Shown: positions 32,630 through 40,729 of the stretch, in pieces | How positions within the stretch are numbered: the stretch's first letter is position 1 | Layout of the letters: every line of letters begins with the position of its first letter | NCBI GenBank assembly: GCA_018221105.1 | Contig: JAAOYA010000011.1 | Location: forward strand, 1-42,423 | Reading direction: 5' to 3' | Source of the DNA: Candidatus Woesearchaeota archaeon | GTDB taxonomy: Archaea > Nanobdellota > Nanobdellia > Woesearchaeales > JAAOYA01 | Length of the DNA: 42,423 bases | Translations under genes and position numbers: made by a program | Notes under the pieces: generated by a model | The model's input: the letters and a program-made list of their open reading frames with translations, nothing else | The model's database searches: none | Told to the model about the DNA's origin: nothing

Positions 32630-32726
32630 TTTTGGGGGTGTTTTGTGCTGTGAGCTGGTGAACACCCGATGAAGCGCAAGCTGATGATTATAGGTAGTAA
32701 CTTGTGAGCACACACAAACCCCAAAA
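32630..32726 (+). ncRNA. Candidate structured RNA between trm5 and the orphan membrane protein
   Basis: This short intergenic stretch is much richer in G and C than its flanks. Its ends pair as TTTTGGGG (32630-32637) with CCCCAAAA (32719-32726), and inside that TGTGCT (32644-32649) pairs with AGCACA (32707-32712), followed by ACA at 32714-32716. In the middle, CGATGA (32667-32672) and CTGA (32681-32684) flank an 8-nt loop, like an L7Ae-binding K-loop. TTTAAATTA at 32609-32617 could be its promoter. The combination hints at an H/ACA-type RNA, but the guide pocket is not clear. It may instead be a terminator or leader. Confidence 0.4.
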
Positions 32727-32730
32727 AGAA

Positions 32731-32740
32731 TATAAATAAA
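32731..32740 (+). promoter_or_regulatory. Promoter of the orphan membrane protein
   Basis: TATAAATAAA, 18-27 bp before the ATG at 32758, is a clear TATA box immediately after the candidate RNA. Confidence 0.55.
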
Positions 32741-32757
32741 ACCTTTTTACACAATAT

Positions 32758-33606
32758 ATGAAAAAAGAAGAATTCAAAAAATTAGATAGAATAATAGAAA
32801 TTCTAGAAGAAAAAAGTGACGCAGAACTTACAGAGGCTTTTTCTCCACTTCTTTGGTTTGTTAATGGTTTTTATAACTTATTAATACCTATTTTAAAAAT
32901 ATTTCAAATTAAAAGAAAAACTCTTATTCAAATATTATTAGTAATTACGTTAATTCTTATAAAATTTAATCAGATATCAATAAATTTAGCAATTGGAGTT
33001 TTAATTATTGCTGTAATTATAGAATTACTAGATAAACCAAAAATTAGATCATTTTTTAGTAGATTTTTTAAATATAAAGCAAGAAAAGAACATTTCTTTA
33101 ATGAATTGAACGATAAAAATTTATTAAATATAATTACTTTTCTTGAGCTGTGGGCAAGCGATGCTGAAAGTTTTATAAAAATTACTGAAGAATTTTATAA
33201 GCGGAAAAATTTAAGCGCCAACTATAGAAAAAAACTAATCTACGGGCTTCAAAAATTAATAAACAAATCAGAAATAAATATTTATTTGGAATGGTTATTA
33301 AATGATAAAAATAAAAGTATACAACATGAATTTTCAGAAAAAGATATAGCAAATTTAATATTAATAAGAAAAGACAAACTTTCAAAATATATCATTGATT
33401 CACTTGTGAAAAACTATGAAACTTCAAAATTAATAAAAACAGTGCTAGCTTTTTCTCAAGAAGACATACGCGTTAATAACTACAAAAATAATGTGTTTGA
33501 ACATTATATAGAATATATAAATAAAAATAAAGTTTCTTTATTTTTCAGAAACCATGACGGCATTATTAAAAAAATTCAAAAAGATATTAAAAAAAACAAG
33601 CTATAA
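32758..33606 (+). CDS. Very AT-rich orphan membrane protein
   Basis: I recognise no family for this 282-residue protein. Residues about 1-25 are charged and helical. One or two membrane helices lie within about 55-90 (L-I-Q-I-L-L-V-I-T-L-I-L-I and I-A-I-G-V-L-I-I-A-V-I-I). The rest (about 95-282) is a Lys/Asn/Ile-rich helical cytosolic part, loosely repetitive. Base composition is unlike the neighbours: three 60-base lines counted (starting 32941, 33241 and 33481) hold 12, 13 and 8 G+C. That and the lack of operon context suggest a recently acquired or fast-evolving gene. Confidence 0.65.
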   Translation: MKKEEFKKLDRIIEILEEKSDAELTEAFSPLLWFVNGFYNLLIPILKIFQIKRKTLIQILLVITLILIKFNQISINLAIGVLIIAVIIELLDKPKIRSFFSRFFKYKARKEHFFNELNDKNLLNIITFLELWASDAESFIKITEEFYKRKNLSANYRKKLIYGLQKLINKSEINIYLEWLLNDKNKSIQHEFSEKDIANLILIRKDKLSKYIIDSLVKNYETSKLIKTVLAFSQEDIRVNNYKNNVFEHYIEYINKNKVSLFFRNHDGIIKKIQKDIKKNKL

Positions 33607-33612
33607 CAATCT

Positions 33613-34764
33613 TCACCCGAACATGTGTAGGTAGTCTGTTCCTTCTAGTTCTTCTTCTTCTTTGACTTTCTTGATTGCTTTCTCGAAATCTGTGTGCTTG
33701 ACCTTGGATTGGTCTTTGCGGATTGCGAAGTATCCTGCTTCAGTACACACCGCTCTTATCTCGGCTCCTGAGAAATCGATTAGTTCTTTGGTGAGTTTGT
33801 CTTTGTTAACGCTGCGGTGCAATGGCATGTTTTTGGTGTGAATGTCAAAAATTTGTTTAATTCCTTCAAGCTCTGGCAGTGGAACGTGAATCAACCTGTC
33901 CAAGCGACCAGGCCTAGTAATGGCAGGATCCAGAATATCTTTGCGGTTTGTGCAACCGATTATTTTTACATCTCCTAGGTGTTTGAAGCCGTCAATTTCA
34001 GCTAGTAATTGCATGAATGTGCGTTGTACTTCTCGCTCTCCACTAGTGCCTAATTCCATGCGTTGTGCTGCTAGAGCGTCTAATTCATCAATGAACACAA
34101 TACTTGGCGCTTTTTCGCGCGCTAGAATGAATAATTCTTTTACTAGTTTGGCGCCTTCACCGATAAACTTTTGTACTAATTCTGATCCTACGATTTCGAT
34201 AAATGTTGAATTGGTGCTTTTGGCTACTGCTTTTGCGAGTAATGTTTTTCCTGTTCCTGGCGGACCATGTAATAATATTCCTTTTGGAGGGTTTATGCCT
34301 AGTTTCTTGAATAACTCCGGCTTTTTCAATGGTAGTTCCACTACTTCTTTTATTTCGTCTATTTGGCGTTGCAGGCCTCCTATTTTGTTCCATTGTACGT
34401 TTGGTTTTTCTATTATCACGAATTTTTCTGCGTTGAATTTTGTGCTTGCAGCTATTTTTTGTATTATTGTGAGGTTTTTTTGCTCGCATAGTACTGTGTC
34501 ACCAACAAATAATTTTTTTACTCTGCTGTCAATGTCGACAAAGAATTCGTTTCCGTTTGGCGCTTTGATTACTGCTTTGGTTTTTTTTTCGTGCAGGTCT
34601 TTTACTTCACATATCATTAGTGGCGGTGTCCTATACCTGTCCAACTCGTTTTTTAATTGGTTTATTGTTTCTCGTAGTAGTTTGTTTTCTTCTTCTATTC
34701 CGTTGTAGTCTATTGTGTAGTTGAAGAATTCTTTTGGTGTTGTTGTTGTTTTGTTGGTGCTCAT
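33613..34764 (-). CDS. pan: Proteasome-activating nucleotidase (PAN)
   Basis: This 383-residue AAA+ unfoldase feeds the 20S proteasome. An N-terminal coiled coil (about 21-45) and OB domain (about 46-105) precede the ATPase. Walker A is GPPGTGKT (167-174), Walker B is I-V-F-I-D-E-L-D-A, and arginine fingers lie in R-P-G-R-L-D-R. The C-terminus ends M-F-G, where PAN normally has the HbYX motif that opens the proteasome gate; Phe replaces Tyr. I start at the ATG at 34764, which overlaps the upstream M18 peptidase stop as ATGA. The longer frame lies inside that gene. Confidence 0.95.
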   Translation of the reverse strand: MSTNKTTTTPKEFFNYTIDYNGIEEENKLLRETINQLKNELDRYRTPPLMICEVKDLHEKKTKAVIKAPNGNEFFVDIDSRVKKLFVGDTVLCEQKNLTIIQKIAASTKFNAEKFVIIEKPNVQWNKIGGLQRQIDEIKEVVELPLKKPELFKKLGINPPKGILLHGPPGTGKTLLAKAVAKSTNSTFIEIVGSELVQKFIGEGAKLVKELFILAREKAPSIVFIDELDALAAQRMELGTSGEREVQRTFMQLLAEIDGFKHLGDVKIIGCTNRKDILDPAITRPGRLDRLIHVPLPELEGIKQIFDIHTKNMPLHRSVNKDKLTKELIDFSGAEIRAVCTEAGYFAIRKDQSKVKHTDFEKAIKKVKEEEELEGTDYLHMFG

Positions 34765-36179
34765 TTTGCGTTGTAAAATGCTATGTATGCTTTGTACATA
34801 TTGTACATGTCTATTTTGCTGGTGATCTCGTATGGCGCGTGCATTGCTAGTACTGGCACTCCTACGTCTGCAACGTCTATTCCGTATTTTGATAGCCACA
34901 TTGCTATTGTTCCACCACCTCCCTCATCGACTTTCCCTAGTTCTCCTGTTTGCCATGCTGCTTTGTTTTTGTCAAACAGGTTTGTTAAGTATTGCATGTA
35001 TTCTGATGTTGCTTCGCTGGTGCCGTATTTTCCGCCTCCACCACCGTATTTTTCTATGCTTACTCCTCTGCCAATGGTCACAGCGTTTGTTGGGTCTTCG
35101 ACGTCTTTGAACATTGGCGTACTTGCTGCTGTTACGTCTCCGTTTATTGCTTTTGATTTGTATAGTGCGTGTAGTGCTGTGTTTTTTTCTTTGTTTTTTT
35201 GTAGTAGTGTTTCTGTAAATATTTCTATGAATGTTGAGCGTGCTCCACTGTCGCCTACACTGCCTATTTCTTCTTTGTCAAAATAGAATGCTATTGTTGT
35301 CTTTGTTGGGTTTTTCGCGTTGAGTAATGCTTGTAGTGAAGCGTAGGCACTTGAGCGATCGTCTTGGCCGTAGCTTGCTATTAGTGATTGGTCAAATCCT
35401 ACGTCTCGTGCTTTGCCTGCTGGTACGAATTGTAGGTCTGAGCGCACAAAGTCTTCTTCTACTAAACCGTATTTTTTGTTTAAGTGCTCTAGTACTGCTA
35501 GTTTTATTTTGTTGCTTACTTTTTCGTCTTGTATTGGTATGCTTCCTACTACTATGTGTAGTTCTTCTCCGCTTACTGCGTCTTTTGCTTTTTTCTCTAA
35601 TTGTTTTTTTGCCAGGTGTGGTAGTAGGTCTGGTATCATAAAAACTGGTTCTGTGTCGTTTTCTCCTATTGAGAGTTCTATTTTCTTGCCGTTTTTTGTT
35701 ATTACAACTCCGTGCAGTGCTAGTGGTTGGTTGACCCATTGATAATTTTTTATTCCGCCATAATAGTGTGTTTTTAGCATTGCTAATTCTGAGTCTTCGT
35801 ATAATGGAAATGGTTTTAGGTCAAGGCGCGGACTATCAATATGGCTTGCTATTAGGCGTGGTTGATTGATTGTTTTTCCAATGATTGCTAGTGCTAGTGA
35901 GCGATGATTGTTTATCATGTAGACTTTGTCGCCTGCTTTCAAACTAGTAGTTGTTGTTAAATCTTTGAAGCCTGCTTTTTTTGCTAGTGCTACTGTATTG
36001 TTTACTGCTTCACGTTCTGTTTTAGAATTGTCTAAGTATTTTTTGTAATCATTGCAGAATTTGTTTATTTTAACATTATCTGAAGCAATGGTTTTTTTCC
36101 AAGCGTTTTCTTTTTTTATTGATAATTCTTCTTCTAATTTTTGATATTTAGTTTTTTTGTTCTCTGCAATCTTTACCAC
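34761..36179 (-). CDS. M18 family aminopeptidase
   Basis: This 472-residue zinc aminopeptidase trims N-terminal residues from peptides. The M18 metal and catalytic motifs are present: H113 in A-S-H-I-D-S-P-R, D in G-Q-D-D-R-S-S, the E-E pair in D-K-E-E-I-G-S-V-G, and the late H-A-P-Y-E-I-T-S-K. The start is a GTG. A TATA-like CTTTAAATATAG at about 36211-36222 gives a leader of roughly 10 nt. It is translationally coupled to PAN (ATGA), so peptides released by the proteasome could be its substrates. M18 enzymes are not common in archaea, which may indicate transfer from bacteria. Confidence 0.9.
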   Translation of the reverse strand: MVKIAENKKTKYQKLEEELSIKKENAWKKTIASDNVKINKFCNDYKKYLDNSKTEREAVNNTVALAKKAGFKDLTTTTSLKAGDKVYMINNHRSLALAIIGKTINQPRLIASHIDSPRLDLKPFPLYEDSELAMLKTHYYGGIKNYQWVNQPLALHGVVITKNGKKIELSIGENDTEPVFMIPDLLPHLAKKQLEKKAKDAVSGEELHIVVGSIPIQDEKVSNKIKLAVLEHLNKKYGLVEEDFVRSDLQFVPAGKARDVGFDQSLIASYGQDDRSSAYASLQALLNAKNPTKTTIAFYFDKEEIGSVGDSGARSTFIEIFTETLLQKNKEKNTALHALYKSKAINGDVTAASTPMFKDVEDPTNAVTIGRGVSIEKYGGGGGKYGTSEATSEYMQYLTNLFDKNKAAWQTGELGKVDEGGGGTIAMWLSKYGIDVADVGVPVLAMHAPYEITSKIDMYNMYKAYIAFYNAK

Positions 36180-36241
36180 CCTTGCCTTTTATACTGTTAA
36201 AAAAATATTGTACTATATTTAAAGTTATCGCACGACAAATT

Positions 36242-37294
36242 CTAGAATGTTAAGAGTTTTTTTGTCTGTTTTGTCAACACCTTACAACCAGATTTCTCGA
36301 CGATAATGTTGTCTTCTACTCTTACTCCGCCCCATTTTTTGTTATAAATTGCAGGCTCTAGTGCTAGCACCATATTCTTTTGTAATTCTTCTTTACTCTT
36401 TGAGTAAATGTTCGGTCTTTCATGAACTTCTAATCCTAAACCGTGGCCTGGCAAGTGTAATTGCTTATGACCTTCTAATAATTTATTGGCTAGCTTAGTG
36501 ATGTCTTGCAGTTTAGTTTTTTCTTTAACACTTTTTGTTATTTTGTCTAATGTGTTAACAACTGTTTTGTAATTCTCGATTTCTTTTTTGGATGGCTTGC
36601 CAAAATATATTGTTCTGCTAACATCTGAATTGTAGCCTTTGTACTTGACTCCAAAGTCTATTATGCAAAACCCTTTTTTTAATGGCGTACTGTTTGGCAT
36701 GTGGTGTATTTCATAAGCGTTTTTTCCAATTGCTACAATTGTATCAAATGCTGCTCCGTCAGCCAACTCATTAGCTTTTGTTGTTAGATGGCTTGCTAGT
36801 TCTTTTTCTGTTTTGAATTGTTTGATTTTAGAAAAAGCATCGGCGAGTATTTTGTCTGTTATCTGGCAAGCCTTTCGTATAAGTTTTATTTCTTTTGAAG
36901 TTTTTGTCAATCGCAATTCTTCTAAGTTTTTGCTTACATCGCGTGTTTTTAGTTTTGTTTTTTTTGTAAGCTTCAAAAAACCTTTATGGCTAAGACCATT
37001 ATAATCTAATCCTATTGTTTTGCGTTTTGGTAAAGTTTCTTTTAGGTGTGCTGCTATTGTTGTTTTTAATATTTTAATATTTTTTATACTACTTTCTTTT
37101 TTTGCTCGCACACTCTCACCTTCTGGAACTATTAGTGTTGGTCTGCCTTGCGAAGGCACTATTATTGCTCCAAGTCCTTTGAATTGTGTTAAATAAAAAA
37201 AGTTGGTATCAATGCTGGTTGTTTTCAGATTAAAAAATACTGCGTTGTTAAGACCTTGTTTTTTGAGGCTTTTTTGCAATTCTTTGATTTTCAT
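36242..37294 (-). CDS. Xaa-Pro peptidase, M24 family
   Basis: This 350-residue creatinase-fold metallopeptidase cuts X-Pro bonds. The five dinuclear-metal ligands can be located: D in I-I-D-F-G-V, D in Y-N-S-D-V-S-R, H in L-P-G-H-G-L-G, E in L-A-L-E-P-A-I, and E in G-V-R-V-E-D-N. The N-terminal domain (about 1-120) is the usual non-catalytic creatinase domain. It is the first gene of the minus-strand peptidase block, with 62 nt before the M18 gene, and completes a proteasome-to-amino-acid pathway. Confidence 0.92.
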   Translation of the reverse strand: MKIKELQKSLKKQGLNNAVFFNLKTTSIDTNFFYLTQFKGLGAIIVPSQGRPTLIVPEGESVRAKKESSIKNIKILKTTIAAHLKETLPKRKTIGLDYNGLSHKGFLKLTKKTKLKTRDVSKNLEELRLTKTSKEIKLIRKACQITDKILADAFSKIKQFKTEKELASHLTTKANELADGAAFDTIVAIGKNAYEIHHMPNSTPLKKGFCIIDFGVKYKGYNSDVSRTIYFGKPSKKEIENYKTVVNTLDKITKSVKEKTKLQDITKLANKLLEGHKQLHLPGHGLGLEVHERPNIYSKSKEELQKNMVLALEPAIYNKKWGGVRVEDNIIVEKSGCKVLTKQTKKLLTF

Positions 37295-37362
37295 AGAAAA
37301 CCTTTAAAAATACGTTTTTTTAAGCTTATCGTATTTAAATAGACCTTTTAAAGTATAGTAAT

Positions 37363-37374
37363 CTTTATATATTA
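37363..37374 (+). promoter_or_regulatory. Promoter of the PRC-barrel gene
   Basis: CTTTATATATTA is a clear TATA box, with transcription expected near 37395. The short leader carries GGGAG (37402-37406), 6 nt before the ATG. Confidence 0.55.
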
Positions 37375-37412
37375 CTTCATCGTTAATTTGGTTAATCTTG
37401 AGGGAGAACAAT

Positions 37413-37673
37413 ATGGATGAAGATAAAAAGTTTTCAAGACAATTGATTGGAAAAACAGTCATTTCAAAGACTGGTAAAAAGTTTGGAGAAGTTGGCAACA
37501 TTATTTTTGAAACTCGCAGTGGCGAACTAGTACACTTGGTGCTTTCAAATCCTACTAGTTACACTCAAAAACTTGAACTTGAAAAAGATAAAAGTGGCAG
37601 TATACTAGTGCCTTTTAGCGCTGTTATTGCTAGCGGAGATTTTTTAGTTGTTGCTGAGGAAGACATCATATAA
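37413..37673 (+). CDS. PRC-barrel domain protein
   Basis: This 86-residue protein is a single PRC-barrel: L-I-G-K-T-V-I-S-K-T-G-K-K-F-G-E-V-G-N, then G-E-L-V-H-L-V-L, then I-L-V-P-F-S-A-V-I-A-S-G-D. Small PRC-barrel proteins are widespread in archaea, and some (CdpB in haloarchaea) link the division ring proteins SepF and FtsZ. No such partner is in this window, so the role here is open. I use the ATG at 37413, which has a good ribosome-binding site; a TTG at 37398 would lie upstream of that site. Confidence 0.85.
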   Translation: MDEDKKFSRQLIGKTVISKTGKKFGEVGNIIFETRSGELVHLVLSNPTSYTQKLELEKDKSGSILVPFSAVIASGDFLVVAEEDII

Positions 37674-37675
37674 AT

Positions 37676-37714
37676 TATATTTTTTTCTCTTTTTGATAAA
37701 GCTTTTAAATTAAT
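37676..37714 (+). promoter_or_regulatory. T-rich terminator and promoter of rfcS
   Basis: A run of nearly pure T (37676-37694) after the PRC-barrel gene is a plausible archaeal terminator. CTTTTAAATTAATA (37701-37714) then serves as the TATA box for the next gene, whose start codon follows about 30 bp later. Confidence 0.5.
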
Positions 37715-37744
37715 AGAAAATATCTTGAACTACGGTGTAATATA

Positions 37745-38701
37745 TTGACTAGTGCTATTTGGACAGAAAAGTATAGGCCTAAAACTTTTAGTGAAGTTTT
37801 GGGACAAGTTGAAGTAGTTAGCAGGGTTAAAGCTTTTGTAGAACAAAAAAACATGCCGCACTTATTATTTAGTGGTCCTGCGGGCGTTGGCAAAACAACG
37901 CTTTCGCTTGTTGTGGCGCGTCAAATGTTTGGTGAGGGATGGCACCAAAACTTTTTAGAGCTTAACGCTAGTGATGAGCGCGGAATTGATGTTATTCGAA
38001 ATAAAGTAAAAGATTTTGCCAGAACAAGAGCTATTGGCGACGTGCCATTTAAAGTTATTTATTTAGATGAGTGTGATGCTCTAACGCGTGAAGCACAACA
38101 AGCATTGCGACGCACTATGGAAAATTATACTAAAACTTGCCGTTTCATATTATCATGTAATTATTCTAGCAAAATAATCGATCCTATTCAATCACGATGC
38201 GCTGTTTTTCGCTTTAAACCATTAAACCAAAAAAACATTGAAAGTGTTGTAGAGCACATTGCAAAAAATGAGGGTTTGACAGTTACTGACGGGGCAAAAA
38301 AAGCATTATATGATATTAGCGAGGGCGATTGTAGGCGTGTTGAAAACTTATTGCAAAGCAGTGCAGCAATTAAAAAAACTATTGATGAAGAACTATTGTA
38401 TTCTCTTGCGTCAAGTGTTAAACCTCAACAATTACAAAAGGTTTTAGAACTAGCTTTGGATAATAAGTTTGTACAAGCACGCTCAGAATTATTAAAGTTA
38501 ATGTTAGATCATGGTCTTAGCGGATTAGATATCATAAAACAAGTGCAAAAAAGCATTATAGAGTTAGACATTGCCGATAGACAAAAAATGCTGCTTATTG
38601 ACAAGTGCGGAGAAGTTGAATTTCGAATGACTGAGGGCAGTGATGAGTTTTTACAACTTGAAGCATTGCTTGCAAATTTTACACTAGCAAAAAATGGGTG
38701 A
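37745..38701 (+). CDS. rfcS: Replication factor C small subunit
   Basis: This 318-residue AAA+ clamp-loader subunit places PCNA on DNA. It has Walker A GPAGVGKT (44-51), a Walker B DECD box (108-111), and the arginine-finger S-R-C motif (150-152). The start is TTG, the only candidate before the conserved W-T-E-K-Y-R-P. The large subunit is not in this window. The gene overlaps a long coiled-coil protein by 8 nt, so the two are co-translated. Confidence 0.95.
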   Translation: MTSAIWTEKYRPKTFSEVLGQVEVVSRVKAFVEQKNMPHLLFSGPAGVGKTTLSLVVARQMFGEGWHQNFLELNASDERGIDVIRNKVKDFARTRAIGDVPFKVIYLDECDALTREAQQALRRTMENYTKTCRFILSCNYSSKIIDPIQSRCAVFRFKPLNQKNIESVVEHIAKNEGLTVTDGAKKALYDISEGDCRRVENLLQSSAAIKKTIDEELLYSLASSVKPQQLQKVLELALDNKFVQARSELLKLMLDHGLSGLDIIKQVQKSIIELDIADRQKMLLIDKCGEVEFRMTEGSDEFLQLEALLANFTLAKNG

Positions 38702-39725
38702 ACAACAAAATAGTGACTCTTTAGGAGACGCGAAAAATGCTTTTGAAAAAGCTAACAAGTTATTAGTTAGTACTTTTGAACAATTATCAAAAAAAGACGC
38801 TGGTCTTGGCGCAAAGGTTAAACAATTAACAGAACAAGTTGAAGCTTACAAAAAAGTTGATATGTTACTGGCACAGCTCAATAAGAATCTTAAGCTTTCA
38901 GAGCAAAAAATAGTTGGTTTAGGGAAAAAGTCTTACGAGCAAGAACATTTGATAACAGAATTAAAAAAAACCAATGAGTTATTGTTAAAAAAGCTCAGTT
39001 TAAAAGATCAAGCGACAAGTAACACTAAATTAATGCTTGATAGGGCGATAGAGAACGCTGCAGTAGAAACTGTTAATTTGGAGCGTTTAAAAAATCAAAG
39101 AAATGAACTTGCAAAAAAAGAGCGGGATTTGCTTAATGGATTGCAAAATCGTGATATTACTATAGCACAATATCAAAGCATGTTATCAAGTATTAAGAGT
39201 GCTTTGGCAGATCGTGACAAATTATTATCAACTTCTTTAGATAATGTAAAAGAATTGAATTCTAAACTGCGAAGTCATGAAGACCTTATTTTAGAGATGC
39301 AAAAAAACTTAGAAAAACAAAAGACCGGACAACAGAACTTGTCAAAATTAAAGACCGGTTTTGAAGTTGAGCTTGGAATGTTAAAGCAACGATTGCAGGG
39401 CTTTGAAAAAGACAATAAGTTGTTGCTCACCAAAATGTCAGAGCAAAATGTTATTATCAAAAAGCTTCAAACACTGCTTGGCCATAGAACTATTTTATTA
39501 GCTGATTCTACAAAAAAACATGCTACACAAATTAATAATTTAAAAGGTGATTTTGAGCGTAAAATAAAAAATATTATATCTCGTGAAACCGATGAAAGTG
39601 TTGCGCTAAGAGCTCACATTAACCAATTAAACAGGCAAGTTTTAGATTATAAAAAACAGCTCAATGATCGTTTAATGCGTGAAGCTCAAGTTATTAGTGA
39701 TATAGAAAGAAGATTTAAAAAATAA
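38694..39725 (+). CDS. Long coiled-coil protein coupled to rfcS
   Basis: This 343-residue protein is hydrophilic and almost entirely coiled coil, with heptad-like Leu/Ile and Lys/Glu/Gln from about residue 35 to the end. It has no signal peptide, membrane helix or SMC-type ATPase motif. I do not recognise a family; generic SMC/myosin-like similarity would be expected from the coil alone. The 8-nt overlap with rfcS suggests a function linked to the clamp loader or chromosome, which is inference. Confidence 0.75.
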   Translation: MGEQQNSDSLGDAKNAFEKANKLLVSTFEQLSKKDAGLGAKVKQLTEQVEAYKKVDMLLAQLNKNLKLSEQKIVGLGKKSYEQEHLITELKKTNELLLKKLSLKDQATSNTKLMLDRAIENAAVETVNLERLKNQRNELAKKERDLLNGLQNRDITIAQYQSMLSSIKSALADRDKLLSTSLDNVKELNSKLRSHEDLILEMQKNLEKQKTGQQNLSKLKTGFEVELGMLKQRLQGFEKDNKLLLTKMSEQNVIIKKLQTLLGHRTILLADSTKKHATQINNLKGDFERKIKNIISRETDESVALRAHINQLNRQVLDYKKQLNDRLMREAQVISDIERRFKK

Positions 39726-39739
39726 AAGAATAAACGTTT

Positions 39740-40666
39740 TTATGATTGGTGTAAAACGTTCACTTCAGTTTTTATCAATTCGTCATAATCGTATTCTAGT
39801 GTGATGTCGATTGGTTTTTCGTAGTTTCCTTGATTGTTGACTTCTTGAGTGCATCTAATCTCGCGCTCTCCTTGAAATAATCGAACATCTCCTTCAGTGC
39901 TTGTTCCGTCTGTCAGGCCACTGCATTGTAATCCTGGCAACCCACTGTCAACTGTTATGTGAACAATGTCTTCGAATTCTCGCTCTTTTGTGCAATCACT
40001 GTTTACTTCGTAGACTTCTCCACTGCCAACATGTTTTATTTTGAAAATGAATGCTACTTTGTCACTGCCTGTTGCCACTTCGTTCAAACTTACTACTTGT
40101 ACTGGTGCACTGCTGCTAAAGACTTGTTTTGCTTCGTTGACTTCGCAGACTGCATTTTTGTCTTTTAATAGGTCTTCTCGAATGCACACTTTAGAGCTTA
40201 CTTTGGTGCCGTAAACATAGCATAGTTCTGCTTGTATTGGAAATGTCAGGCTTCCTGTTAGTTCACTTTCATAGTTGAGGTTTGAAAATGTTACGTGTGT
40301 TTCAGTGCCTTCTGTTATTGTTCCAGTAATACTTTTATCGCTTCCTTCTAGGTCTTCATCCGGACTTTGTGTTAATTGTGAAAAACTTTTTGAAAAGTCT
40401 TCTGCTCTAATACCGCTTATGGTGATTGATGCGTCACTCGCGTCTACGTCCCACTCACCTTCATTTTTTAGTTTTATGTCGACATCGAATGGAAAGTCTC
40501 CACCGTCAAAAACTTCTGTTGGTGGTGCTGATGGAGTAAAACTTATCACAATGCCTGTTGTTCCACCAATAAATGGTGCTACTCCTGTACTTACTGTTTC
40601 TTCTTGACATCCTGTAAAAACTAGTAGTGTTAGTATAAGCCCAATTGCTAATAATATCTTTTTCAT
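39740..40666 (-). CDS. Lipoprotein with CARDB-like domains, paralogue 1
   Basis: This 308-residue exported protein has a signal peptide ending in the lipobox F-T-G-C, so it is anchored as a lipoprotein. The exported part contains two beta-sandwich-like segments: I-V-I-S-F ... V-F-D-G-G-D-F-P-F-D-V-D-I-K-L-K-N-E-G near the N-terminus, and V-A-F-I-F-K-I-K-H-V-G-S-G later. It aligns along its length with the next minus-strand gene, including six cysteines of the mature domain. GAGGT lies 8 nt before the ATG at 40666, which decides the start. Function is unknown; ligand or surface binding is possible. Confidence 0.8.
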   Translation of the reverse strand: MKKILLAIGLILTLLVFTGCQEETVSTGVAPFIGGTTGIVISFTPSAPPTEVFDGGDFPFDVDIKLKNEGEWDVDASDASITISGIRAEDFSKSFSQLTQSPDEDLEGSDKSITGTITEGTETHVTFSNLNYESELTGSLTFPIQAELCYVYGTKVSSKVCIREDLLKDKNAVCEVNEAKQVFSSSAPVQVVSLNEVATGSDKVAFIFKIKHVGSGEVYEVNSDCTKEREFEDIVHITVDSGLPGLQCSGLTDGTSTEGDVRLFQGEREIRCTQEVNNQGNYEKPIDITLEYDYDELIKTEVNVLHQS

Positions 40667-40729
40667 TGTTTCAAACCTCAAAATATTGTTTTATGTTCTA
40701 ATTTTAACGGTTTTGGTATATAAATGTTT

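Noticed and set aside
32667-32684. A classical C/D box RNA at this position
   Set aside because: The C-like and D-like boxes enclose only 8 nt and no second box pair with proper spacing follows; a K-loop within a larger hairpin fits better.
33920-34708. 262-codon open frame on the plus strand opposite PAN
   Set aside because: It mirrors the codons of a well-conserved AAA+ gene and has no promoter, ribosome-binding site or plausible protein composition.
34783-35742. Several plus-strand frames opposite the M18 aminopeptidase
   Set aside because: They are low-complexity, Leu/Cys/Ser-rich shadows of a gene with all family motifs on the minus strand.
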